From positions 1 to 64,000 of the forward strand of contig CALKBX010000004.1 of NCBI GenBank assembly GCA_937775205.1: a stretch of 64,000 bases of DNA, read 5' to 3'. This DNA comes from an uncultured Verrucomicrobiae bacterium (lineage in GTDB: Bacteria; Verrucomicrobiota; Verrucomicrobiia; Limisphaerales; UBA1100). Shown here in pieces: positions 18,342-27,591 of the stretch (its first letter is position 1; each line of letters begins with the position of its first letter). The notes below the pieces were generated by a model, which was given only the letters and a program-made list of their open reading frames with translations, ran no database searches and had not been told where the DNA came from. The position numbers and the translations under genes were made by a program.

Positions 18342-19618
18342 TTACTTGCCGCTTATGCACCAAAGGCTTTTGTAAGTGCGAATGAAAATTTCGCCGTTGG
18401 AAAACGCCATCGAAGACTGCGTCATTTCGCCCAGCGAATTCACCGCCAACAACTGGTATCGCGGTGCCGCGCGCAGGATGAACGCATCGCCCGATTGATT
18501 GATGGCGTACAACTTGTCGCCCGCCGCCACCATCGACGACCAGGATTTCCCATTCCCGCCCGGGCCGCGCAGGCGTTCGGCCCACACCACTTTGCCTTTG
18601 CGCGCCTCAATACACTGCGCCACGCCGTCTTCGTTTAAAATATAAACGTGGCCATTCACCATCACGCCGGAACCGATGCGCTGCTTTTCACGAGGACGCG
18701 TCCAGAGTTGGTGGGTTTTTGTCACGTCGCCCTTACCACCCGCGCGCACGCCCATCGCCGTGCCGCGAAACCCGCCCATCGCCACCACAATGCCGTTGCC
18801 ATAAATCGGCGAAGTGTACAGCCAGCGGATTGAGCCCCGCGCAATCCACAACTCGCGCCCCTTTAGCGGATCAAACGCCGCCACGCGATTGGGATAACAC
18901 ATCAGCAACTGCAGCCCGCTTTTGGCGTCCATCAAAACCGGGGTAGTCCACGAGCCCACCCATTTACCGCGCGCACCGCCTTCCTTCGGAATGCCTGAAC
19001 TGCCGCCGGGTTCGTCGTGCTGCCACACGGTGGAGCCGTCTTTCAAACTCACCGCAACCAGAAACGTCCGCTCGCCGGGGCCAAAATTAAGGATGCACAA
19101 ATCGCCGTGAATGAGCGGTGAGGCCGCATTACCCCAAACGTGATGCTGCTCGCCGAGGTCTCGACTCCATAGGAGTTTGCCCTTCATGTCGTAACAGAAA
19201 AGCCCCGCCGAAGCGTGCGACACGATCACGTGCTTGCCATCGGTCACCGGCGAAGCGGAGCAGAAGGGATTCGTCCGATGCGTCGGCTCCTTCACTTTAT
19301 ATTCCACCTCTGATTTCCACAAGCTGCCGTCCGGTGCGGCGATCGAAAGCACAGCAGTTGGCGCAATCCCTGAGCCTCGATGGCTTGGGTGATGAAAATC
19401 TGATTACCCCAAACCACCGGCGAAGAGTTCCCGCGTTCCGGCAGTGACACACGCCACTTGATGTTTTGGTTCACGGCCCACTTCGTGGGGAAATTTTTCT
19501 CCGCACAAATCCCCGTGCCCAACGGCCCGCGCCAAGCCGGCCAGTTATCCGCTTGAAGATCCGTATGAAAATAGAAACCCAAAGCGCTAAGCGCGCCAAT
19601 CATTCGTGCCGCATTCAT
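18342..19618 (-). pseudogene. Secreted PQQ-type beta-propeller protein, two frameshifts
   Basis: About 425 residues when joined. The start at 19618 gives a signal-peptide-like N-terminus and a NWPAWRGPLGTG opening, the same architecture as the paralogue downstream. Blade motifs include SPVVWGNQIFI, GLFCYDMKGKLLWS, RVAAFDPLKGRELW and CIEARKGKVVW. Two extra bases, near 19346 and 19320, separate the N-terminal ~90 residues from the rest; between them the expected CFDRRTGRQL strand appears only in a third frame. The two paralogues probably form a tandem duplication in one operon. Confidence 0.78.
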
Positions 19619-19689
19619 TGCGCAAGGCTAAAGGAAAACAGAGCGGGGTCAATCAGGAAGCTGCAAGTAGAGGCGGCTCGCGCAGGCGG

Positions 19690-20271
19690 TCATTTGCTGG
19701 CGCGCCAGTTGCGGTAAAGTTTCACTGGGTTTTTCCAAATGAGGATTCCGAGGAAAAGAACGAACAGGGAGAAAACCAAAATCGGGATTACAACAGCCAA
19801 CACCGCGGTTACAACCGCGCCGATACCTTCAACTGTGGAGACCACCCAATTGCCCATACCGCCGGTGAGAGCCGTGGAAGCGCCGCGAGTCACGGTGGTG
19901 GTAATCTGCACCGCACCGGCCGCGCCGCCACCAGCGATGGCGGCCAGCGTCCATTTCAGCCACGGGCTCATATCGCCAAATACAGCGGCTGAAGTAAGCG
20001 TGCCCGCCACAACCGCTACGGGGGCAGCGATGGTATCCAGCGCGTTGTCGAGCCAAGGTATATAATAAGCACCCACTTCGAGCACCGCCGCGAGGCCGAA
20101 AGCCACAAGGGCGACATCGGAACTCATCCAGGCAAATTCAGTGCCGAGATTCACATGCCCCGCCTTGGCCGCGATGGCGATAATCAGCGGCGGAATGAAA
20201 ATGCGAAACCCGCACGCCGCGCTGAGGCCCACGCCGGCCATTACGCTCAAGATGATTTGCCACGTATCCAT
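19690..20271 (-). CDS. DUF4126 family membrane protein
   Basis: 193 residues, almost entirely hydrophobic with about five to six membrane helices and Gly/Ala-rich segments. It matches what I know of DUF4126: an N-terminal GVGLSAACGFRIFIPPL, a middle GAYYIPWLDNALDTIAAP and a Gly-rich loop GGGAAGAVQ. Function unknown; it is widespread in bacteria as an inner membrane protein. It stands downstream of pheT on the same strand with ~80 bp between. Confidence 0.85.
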   Translation of the reverse strand: MDTWQIILSVMAGVGLSAACGFRIFIPPLIIAIAAKAGHVNLGTEFAWMSSDVALVAFGLAAVLEVGAYYIPWLDNALDTIAAPVAVVAGTLTSAAVFGDMSPWLKWTLAAIAGGGAAGAVQITTTVTRGASTALTGGMGNWVVSTVEGIGAVVTAVLAVVIPILVFSLFVLFLGILIWKNPVKLYRNWRASK

Positions 20272-20350
20272 GCAGCTAATCTAACCTAATCCCACGTTTT
20301 CACAAGTGGAATCGATTACAAAACGCGCGTAGTTTTTACAGTACGCGAAA

Positions 20351-22758
20351 TTAGTTATCGCGAATGGTGGCGCCGAGCGTGGACTTGAGCGCCGTCACCA
20401 ATGGATCGTGGGCGCTGTTGACGTCTTTGTCAGTGAGGGTTTTCTCCACGTTACGATAGGTGAAAGAATAGGCGAGGCTCTTTTGGCCGTCGGGCACATT
20501 TTTGCCTCGGAAGACATCGAAGAGTTGCGTGGCAACAAGATTGGCGGGTTTAGCTTTTCTGACGACGGCGAGCACATCGGAATGCGTCACCGACTCGGAC
20601 ACAAGCATCGCCACATCGCGTTCGCTCGCGGGGAATTGCGGGAGCGACTTAAAGGATTTATTCGTCGTGCGGCGTTGCAGCAAAATGTCGAGGTCAAGCT
20701 CCGCAAGGTAAACTGCGTCGCGCGCTTCGTATTGTTTGCCGAGTGGCGGCAGCAACTGGCCCATTTGGCCGATGACATTTTTGCCCATTTTCAACTCTGC
20801 CGATTCGAGAAACAACGCCGTGGCCTCCGTGCGCCGTTCGTATTGCACGCCAAACACGCCGAGGGTTTCGATCAATTCTTCCACCACACCCTTGAGATCC
20901 ATCGCATCAAAACTGGCATTCTCGCCCTGCCAAAATGCTGCTTGGCCCTTGCCGGTGAGCAACAGCGCGACCGTGCGGCGTTCGGGTTGATCGGACGCAA
21001 ACACGCGCCCGATCTCGAACAATGCCACATCGTGGGTTTGGCGCGTCAAATTATTCCGAAGCGAATCGAGCAAACCCGGCAACAAACTCGGCCGCAGCAC
21101 GTTCATGTCGCTCGACAGCGGATACTCCAACGCCACGACCCCGGTGGACACGAGCTGCGCGGCGTTGTCGCTGATGAGCGTTTGGCCCTGAGCTTCGTTA
21201 AGGCCAAGTCCGGCAAGGATGTGGCGGGTTTCGGCGATGGCATCGTGGACGGCATCAAATTCATTTTCACAGCGGCAACCCATCGGCAGTGTGGCGGGGA
21301 TTTTGTCCACGCCGTGAACACGGCACACTTCCTCGATAAGATCTACCTCGCGCTTTAAATCCACACGCCACGTGGGAATGCGAAAGGTCGCGGAGTCGTC
21401 ATTGCTCGAAGTCGTTTCCAAACCGAGCCCTTCCAAATAGCCCACCGCTTTAGCGGGTTCGATGGAGATGCCGAGCAACGCATCGGTGCGCGCGTGACGC
21501 AATGTGATTTCAACCGGTTCCGGTTGTTGCGGGAACGCATCCACCGCCCCTTCAGCCACGGTTCCGCCGGCGGTTTCGACAATCAACTGCGCGGCGCGTT
21601 GACTGGCCCAGTCGGTGACGCCGACGTCCGCACCGCGCTCGAATCGGTAACTCGCGTCGGTGTGCAAGCTTGCGTGGCCTTTGACGTGGCGCGGATGTTT
21701 TGCGGATTGAAATACGCCGTCTCCAAAAGCACATCCTGCGTGGTGTCGTTAATCTCGGTGTTCATCCCGCCCATCACACCGGCCAGCGCGATGCCTTTTT
21801 CGGGGTCGGCGATGAGCAGATTGTCGGTTGTCAACTCGTGTTCGGCCTCATCGAGCGTGGTGAATTTTTCGCCCGCAGTGGCGCGCCGGACAACGACGGT
21901 GGGTTTGCCATCTGCCTTGGCCAGCAAGTGCAAATCGAAGGCGTGCAGTGGTTGGCCGGTTTCCATCATCACAAAATTGGTGACGTCCACCACGTTGCTG
22001 ATGGGACGAATGCCGACGCTTTCTAACCGCGCGCGGAGCCAATCGGGACTGGGGCCAATTTTCACGCCGCGAATCACGCGGGCGTTATAGCGCGGACAAA
22101 GGTCGGGGTCGTTGATTTTGACGGCAACAAGGTCTTCGGTTTTTTCATCGGAAGCGTTGAGCAAAATCTCCGGATGCTTCAACGGGTTACCCGTCAGCGC
22201 GGCAATCTCGCGGGCGAGGCCGATGACGCCGTTGAGATCGGGGCGGTTGGGCGTCACTTCCAAATCGTAAACGACATCTTTCCCCGCGCGACCGAGGTGC
22301 TCGGCGTAGGGCTGGCCGAGTTGGGCGTCCGTCGGCAAAATCAAAATGCCTTCGTGGTCATCGTTGAGTTTTAGTTCGCGGCCGGAACACATCATGCCCT
22401 GCGAAAGTTCGCCGCGAATTTTGCCTTCCTTAAGCACGAACGGCTTCTCGCCTTCTTCCACCGGCATCGACGTGCCGATGTTTGCCAAGGCCACTTTGTC
22501 GCCCGCTTGAAAATTTGTGGCACCGCAAACAATTTGCAGTTCACTTTTGCCATCGGTCACCTTGCAGAGCGTCAGCTTGTCGGCGTTGGGATGTTTGTCG
22601 CGCGTGACCACCTGCCCCACCACGATGCCATCAAACGCGCCACCGGTTTCCTCCATGCCCTCGACCTCCACACCGAGCATCGTGATTCGCTCAGCGAGAT
22701 CCTCCGCCGACCAATCAAAGTCGACGTATTCCTTGAGCCAATTATAAGTGACTTTCAT
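20351..22758 (-). CDS. pheT: Phenylalanyl-tRNA synthetase beta subunit (frameshift near 21,672 as read)
   Basis: Charges tRNA-Phe as part of the alpha2beta2 enzyme. The start at 22758 (MKVTYNWLKEYVDFDW) lies 5 bp after pheS. Domains in order: EMAP/tRNA-binding, B3/B4 with the RPDL motif, B5, then the catalytic-like domain and the C-terminal anticodon-binding FDX-ACB domain (ending near TLGATIRDN). Length is normal (~800 residues). The frame changes between ...NIRATSK and HTDASYRFERG; either one base is missing or two are extra at 21665-21681. Because this enzyme is essential and the rest of the reading frame is clean, an assembly or sequencing error is more likely than a dead gene. Confidence 0.92.
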
Positions 22759-22763
22759 GTGCT

Positions 22764-23768
22764 CTAAAATTGGCGGAGAAACCGCAGGTCGTTTTCGTAA
22801 AAAAGGCGAATGTCGTTGATGCCGTAGCGGAGCATGGCGATGCGTTCGATACCGAAGCCGAAGGCCCAACCGGTCCATTCTTCGGGGTCGAGGCCCACCT
22901 CTTCCAGCACAGCGGGGTGGACCATTCCGCAACCGGCGATTTCGAGCCAGTCTTTGCCCATCTTGCGGGTGAGGGCGTTGGCAAAATCGATTTCGAAGCT
23001 GGGCTCGGTATAACTAAAATAGTGCGGCCGAAAACGGATTTGAGTTTTTGGGCCCATCAAATCGCGGAAGACAAATTCCACCGTGCCTTTGAGATCGGCG
23101 ACGGTGACATTTTTGTCGACGTACAATCCTTCGACTTGATGGAAGGTGGGATTGTGCGTGGCGTCGGCGGTGTCGCGGCGATACACACGGCCCGGAACGA
23201 TGATGCGTACGGGCGGTTTCTGCTCCTTCATCACGCGGATTTGTACGCTGGAAGTGTGGGTACGGAGGAGGGGTCGGCCGTCGGTGGCCACGTAGAACGT
23301 ATCCTGCGCGTCGCGGGCGGGGTGGTCGGCGGGGGTGTTGAGGGCATCGAAGCAATGATACTCGTCCTCCACCTCGGGGCCATCGGCGACAGCGAAGCCG
23401 AGTTTGCGAAAGCTCTTTACGATGTCCTCGGTCACTTGCGTAAGCGGATGCAGCTTGCCCAGCGTGCGACGACGGCCGGGCGCGGTAAAGTCTGTGGGCT
23501 CAGTGGGCGCAGCGGCGGCCAGCTCAATGCGGTCGCGCGCGGTTTGCAAGGCGGCTTCGAGTTCGCCTTTGGCGGCGTTGATGGATTTCCCCGCGAGCGG
23601 ACGATCTTCTTTGCTGAGCGAGCCCATCTGTTTCATGAGGCCGGTGAAGCGGCCTTGCGGGCCGAGCCATGTGCCCTTGGCGTGGTCGAGCGCGGCTTGG
23701 TCAGTGGCGGCGTTTAGCTCGGCCAAGGCCTCGGCCTTCAATGGTTCGATTTCATCAAGCAACGACAT
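22764..23768 (-). CDS. pheS: Phenylalanyl-tRNA synthetase alpha subunit
   Basis: 334 residues from the ATG at 23768. N-terminal coiled-coil arm (~1-90), then a class II catalytic core: HPLTQV at ~118, FGFAVADGPEVEDEYHCFDALN, HPARDAQDTFY, RTHTSSVQIR, FHQVEGLYVD (motif 2), FRPHYFSYTEPSFEID and a final GFGIERIAML (motif 3). Forms the PheRS heterotetramer with PheT encoded 5 bp downstream. Part of the conserved order rpmI-rplT-pheS-pheT. Confidence 0.95.
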   Translation of the reverse strand: MSLLDEIEPLKAEALAELNAATDQAALDHAKGTWLGPQGRFTGLMKQMGSLSKEDRPLAGKSINAAKGELEAALQTARDRIELAAAAPTEPTDFTAPGRRRTLGKLHPLTQVTEDIVKSFRKLGFAVADGPEVEDEYHCFDALNTPADHPARDAQDTFYVATDGRPLLRTHTSSVQIRVMKEQKPPVRIIVPGRVYRRDTADATHNPTFHQVEGLYVDKNVTVADLKGTVEFVFRDLMGPKTQIRFRPHYFSYTEPSFEIDFANALTRKMGKDWLEIAGCGMVHPAVLEEVGLDPEEWTGWAFGFGIERIAMLRYGINDIRLFYENDLRFLRQF

Positions 23769-23859
23769 CTTCTGCGGGGAATGTAGTAGGAACACTTGCG
23801 GCTATAAACAAAAAAAACGGGCGACCTTGTATTGGCCGCCCGTCTTGAAAGTGTGCCGT

Positions 23860-24228
23860 CTATTTTGCGGCCTTCGCTCCCAAGGCGCTTTGGGCGACCT
23901 TGACCAACTCGGTAAACGCCGCCTCGTCCTGCGCGGCGATGTCCGCGAGCACCTTGCGGTTGACCTCCACCTCGGCGGCTTTGAGGCCTTCGATGAAGCG
24001 ACTGTAGGTCATCTCGTTGGCGCGGCACGCGGCATTGATGCGGACGTTCCACAAGCCGCGGAAGGTGCGCTTCTTGTTTTTGCGATCGCGATAGGCGTAC
24101 TGCCGACCGTGGTCGAGCGCGTCCTTGGCGTAGCGGTAAAGTTTGCTGCGGCGCATTCGAAAGCCTTTGGCGGCTTTCAACCAGCGTTTGCGGCGTTGGC
24201 GTGAGGCGGGTCCGTTGGTGGTACGCAT
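23860..24228 (-). CDS. rplT: 50S ribosomal protein L20
   Basis: 122 residues, the typical length. It binds 23S rRNA early in large-subunit assembly. The pattern RRKRWLKAAKGFRMRRSKLYRYAKDALDHGRQYAYRDRKNKKR is the family signature, with WNVRINAACRANEMTYSRFI in the middle. Sits 29 bp downstream of rpmI. The usual infC gene is not adjacent here. A short gap of ~90 bp separates it from pheS. Confidence 0.96.
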   Translation of the reverse strand: MRTTNGPASRQRRKRWLKAAKGFRMRRSKLYRYAKDALDHGRQYAYRDRKNKKRTFRGLWNVRINAACRANEMTYSRFIEGLKAAEVEVNRKVLADIAAQDEAAFTELVKVAQSALGAKAAK

Positions 24229-24257
24229 GGTAAATTCTCCTGAAAAACTGGGTGAGG

Positions 24258-24467
24258 TTAGTGGCTAAATGGAAGGCTCTCGGTGATGCGGCGCATATCG
24301 TCCTTCACCACATATGTGGCGGTGCGAAGGCGGCGACGGCGCTTGGAGTTTTTGGACGACAACAGATGGCGCTTGCCTTGGCGACTGCGCTTCACTTTAC
24401 CGCTGGCGGTGAATTTGAACCGCTTGGCGACCGCTTTCCGCGTTTTATTGACTACTTTGTTTGGCAT
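24258..24467 (-). CDS. rpmI: 50S ribosomal protein L35
   Basis: 69 residues from the ATG at 24467 (MPNKVVNKTRKAVAKRF). Short, very basic, with the usual KTRKAVAKRFK, GKVKRSRQGKRHLLSSK and RRLR segments. The start is chosen by family; an upstream in-frame start would add 21 non-conserved residues. About 107 bp upstream separate it from the previous gene and could hold the operon promoter and leader; no defined element was recognised. Confidence 0.95.
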   Translation of the reverse strand: MPNKVVNKTRKAVAKRFKFTASGKVKRSRQGKRHLLSSKNSKRRRRLRTATYVVKDDMRRITESLPFSH

Positions 24468-24574
24468 GAAATTCCTTCTGTTTCCCTCAAAATGGGCGCG
24501 CAGTGTATGAACACCCCCAATGGGTGGCAAGCGATTTCTCGCAAAAAATGAAGGAATTTTGGGTTGCGAAGGTT

Positions 24575-25288
24575 TTATTGGCCGCGATTGACCATATTCC
24601 CCGTCGCATCCCAGTTTTTACGGCTAATGGCCTCGCCATTTTGATAGACATAATGGCTCTGCACCTCGCCATTCGGGTGATAGTAAACCACCTTCCCGTG
24701 AAAACGCCCGTCCACCAGCGTGCCCTCGCTCTGCTTTTGGCCATCGGCGAAAAACGAAACCATTTCCCCATGCTGTCTGCCCGCGCGGTACTTCGCCTTG
24801 AACATCAGCTGCCCGTTGGGGTGATGCGAAACCGCCTTGCCCTCGAAGGGCTCGCGCGCATTCGGCACGTAAGCGAGGCCCTCTCGGGTTAGGAGTGAAG
24901 TGTAATCCGCCACTGCCGCCGGCCGCAGCACCAGCAACGCAACCAAACCCACCGTGCCCAAGCCCAGCGCGAGAATGAAAAAATGCCGACTCCACCACGA
25001 AGTGCCGCGCGGTTTCGTTACTGTGGGCGCGGGTTTATCTTCGGGCACCACGGCAACCACCGCAGCTTCCACCACTAACTTCGCCGCCTCTTTCTGGAAT
25101 TCCACCCGACACGCCTCTTCCGCCGACTGCCATTCTTCTAGCACTTCGCTCACCGGCGCCCAGTCCGTTTCCCCCTCAATCCACGCCCAATCATTTTCCG
25201 CGAACGAGCCGCGCTCCACCAACACATTCACTTGTTTGGACTCGTACGGCCCCCAGTTCTTTCCCTCTTTGGCGATGTAAATGCTCAT
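24575..25288 (-). CDS. GYF_2-domain membrane protein with C-terminal MORN-variant repeats
   Basis: 237 residues. Residues ~1-50 form a GYF_2-like domain (YIAKEGKNWGPYESKQV, then WAWIEGETDWAPV). A single membrane segment follows at ~101-121, then three to four MORN-variant repeats (HHPNGQLMFKAKYRAGRQHG, FFADGQKQSEGTLVDGRFHG, YYHPNGEVQSHYVYQNGE). Proteins of the second type are often labelled YwqK-like antitoxin modules, but no toxin partner is next to it. Probably a signal-anchored membrane protein. It directly follows the prepilin gene (stop at 25291) on the same strand. Confidence 0.75.
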   Translation of the reverse strand: MSIYIAKEGKNWGPYESKQVNVLVERGSFAENDWAWIEGETDWAPVSEVLEEWQSAEEACRVEFQKEAAKLVVEAAVVAVVPEDKPAPTVTKPRGTSWWSRHFFILALGLGTVGLVALLVLRPAAVADYTSLLTREGLAYVPNAREPFEGKAVSHHPNGQLMFKAKYRAGRQHGEMVSFFADGQKQSEGTLVDGRFHGKVVYYHPNGEVQSHYVYQNGEAISRKNWDATGNMVNRGQ

Positions 25289-25290
25289 TG

Positions 25291-26499
25291 TTATTCACCC
25301 GGCACTTGGGGTAATCGACGCGGCGCTTTCCATTGTTTGTGCCATTTTAATTCCCACAAATCCGCCAGCTTAACGCTGTCCACGCTGCCGTCCATGAAGG
25401 CCACATTGCTGGCGCCGTTATGATAGCGGTCGATGCACAAGCGCGACAGCCCCTGCCCCGTTTGACCGCCGTACTCCAAATCTTTCGCCGGACGGTTCGA
25501 TTCCATCGGCATCACCACCGGCCCCGTTCCTTCGCTGAACAAAGGCGCTTCGCTGCCGCCCTCTTCCATCCCGCGATAAAAATGGTCTGACATCCCGCCC
25601 TTCATTCGCGAATGATCCGACACCGCCCAGCCGTTGAGCGTGTACGTGCTGCTCAGGTTATTTTGATACTCCACAATCATCCCCGTCACCTTCCAATCAA
25701 AGCTCGGCATGCTGCGGATATTTTGTTTCGCATAAATCCCGTTAGTGTTTTTCGCCGGACTACGCAGCGGCACCATCGCGCCAAAATATTCACCCTCCTT
25801 TTTCGCCGCATCCTCGTATTCGCCCGAGGCAAAAAACTCCTGCGCGCATTGCGGGTCACCCTCCTCTTTCCAGACCCATTCACCGCCGCCGATCGCGCCC
25901 GATTCGTTTTCGTTCACCACTCCCACCCACGAGAGCCGCGGCGGAAAATGCTTGGCCGCTTCCACAAACCGGTTCCATTCCGCGTCATCATCAATGGTCA
26001 CCAACTTGCCGCCGCGACCCTCCGCAATGCGCTTGGCAGACTGCCAAGAAACGGATGGTCAGACACGGGTCAAATGCTCGTAAGTACTCTCTGGGCTCGT
26101 CGTGCGCCACGCCATCTTTGAGTGACCCGAGCTGATGTTTTGGTTCGGCGAACACGCCGGACTGTGAAATACCTCCTGCTCATAACCCTCGCGCCGCGTC
26201 AGCGTCTCCACCCAAGTCCCCGCCGCCACCTTCGCGTGCGGCATAAATCCGCCCAACTCCACATCGTGCCCGATGTATCCCGTGCTGAGTTGCTTGAGAT
26301 TGTTCCGGCTGAAAACACCGTGCCCCTTAATTTGCGCCCGGCCAATCGCCACGAAAAGGATCGACGCCAACACGCCGATGATTCCAATGACCACCAATAA
26401 TTCCGTCAAAGTAAAACCCGCGCGTTGCATGAATTGCAAACGGCGGGGACAGGAAAAACGGACGGTCACTTTTGTTGAGATACGCTGTTTAGTCTTCAT
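25291..26499 (-). pseudogene. Type IV-like prepilin with lectin-like insert, interrupted by in-frame TGA
   Basis: From the ATG at 26499 (GGAG ~11 bases upstream) there is a leader ending in the prepilin site RAG|FTLTELLVVIGIIGVLAS and an N-terminal helix. At 26059-26061 an in-frame TGA follows ...YEHLTRV. The same frame continues as PSVSWQSAKRIAEGRGGKLV..DDDAEW...WVGVVNENESG...WVWKEEGDP, a C-type-lectin-like segment. It ends with the H-X9-DG signature (HNGASNVAFMDG) of Verrucomicrobial and Planctomycete prepilins. The full product would be ~400 residues, longer than usual because of the inserted lectin-like domain. One base change would restore it. The TGA may be sequencing error, true mutation or readthrough. 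Confidence 0.75.
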
Positions 26500-26603
26500 G
26501 CCAAAAAACTCCAACCGACTCGACCGCCCTGATGTGTCAGCGCAGCTTCATCGCCTACTATAACGTTCCACACATTTCGCACTTGTCAATGGACGCACTG
26601 AAA

Positions 26604-27512
26604 TTATTTGAAAAGAGTTGTCACCGCCCGCAACACCGAATCCGTCGCGATGGGTTGTTGCAACAACTTCATCGCATCACTCGGCGGCCGCCACACCTTC
26701 GCATCTGTTCCCGCCCACAACACCACGCCCGGCAAACCCACCGCCGCCGCCAAATGCGTGATCCCTGAATCGTGCCCCACAAACGCACGGCACCCACTCA
26801 ACACACGGGCCACCTCCACCAAAGGCGCATGCAGCAAAACACGATGGTGTTCGCGGGGAAGCGCGGCGCTCAGCCGTGCCACCCGTTCGGCTTCCGCCTC
26901 GCCGCCAATGATTATTAATTCAGATTCATTTTGCCCCAGCCAATCCGAAAGAAACTCTGCCCAGTTTTCTTCCGGCCAATTCTTAGCCGCACTGCCACTG
27001 CCCGGATGCACCGCCAACACATTTTGCTTTTCATCAACAATCGAAAGCTCCAACTGCGGCACCGCACTCGCCCCCGAAACACCCAATGGCTCCAACGACT
27101 CCAACAAGACCGTCGCCGCCGAAATGCCCGAGCCATCCGCCGGCCGATGACAGCCCGTAACGAATCGCGCTTCACTGGCGGCGCACACGTTATCTTGGAA
27201 AACCTCATCGGGATCGTGCAAAAAAGAAATCACCCAATCAAACCCCGCCAGCCATTCACACGCCCCATTATCGCCAACGCCATTTTCCACAAAAAAACCT
27301 ACCCATTCGCGGCCTTCCAATGGCCGAGCTTCATCCGCCAAACCGCCCGCCACAGCCAATTCTCCGCACTCCCGCGAACCCAACACCGCCAACTCCGCTT
27401 GCGCATGCGCTGCCCTCAACGCCGCCAATACCGGCAGCGTCAGCACAAAGTCACCAACCGCCCCGCCCCGCACAACAAGAATCCGGTTGGGCACGCTAAA
27501 ATGAGTCGTCAT
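26604..27512 (-). CDS. Glycosyltransferase family 9 (heptosyltransferase-like)
   Basis: 302 residues from the ATG at 27512, preceded by a GGGGAT ribosome binding site. GT-B fold with the N-terminal Rossmann start RILVVRGGAVGDFVLTLPVL. The C-terminal block has VHPGSGSAAKNWP (nucleotide-sugar binding), AFVGHDSGITHLAAAVGLP and ALWAGTD-type (here VLWAGTD) motifs of ADP-heptose:LPS heptosyltransferases. It probably adds a sugar to a surface glycolipid. Cytoplasmic and membrane-associated. The family is often monofunctional in LPS core assembly, but the sugar here is unknown. No LPS neighbours in the window. Confidence 0.85.
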   Translation of the reverse strand: MTTHFSVPNRILVVRGGAVGDFVLTLPVLAALRAAHAQAELAVLGSRECGELAVAGGLADEARPLEGREWVGFFVENGVGDNGACEWLAGFDWVISFLHDPDEVFQDNVCAASEARFVTGCHRPADGSGISAATVLLESLEPLGVSGASAVPQLELSIVDEKQNVLAVHPGSGSAAKNWPEENWAEFLSDWLGQNESELIIIGGEAEAERVARLSAALPREHHRVLLHAPLVEVARVLSGCRAFVGHDSGITHLAAAVGLPGVVLWAGTDAKVWRPPSDAMKLLQQPIATDSVLRAVTTLFK

Positions 27513-27591
27513 AAAAGTAAGATCCCCACTGGACAAACGTTGGAATGCCGCTAGCCTGACGCCAAGCTAACCCTCAAACGAAAGCATTCCT

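Noticed and set aside
20408..21358. Long + strand frame opposite pheT
   Set aside because: Antisense shadow in a high-GC region without family features.
26059..26061. Selenocysteine at the in-frame TGA of the prepilin gene
   Set aside because: No SECIS-like hairpin was recognised directly after it, and prepilins have no known selenoprotein form.
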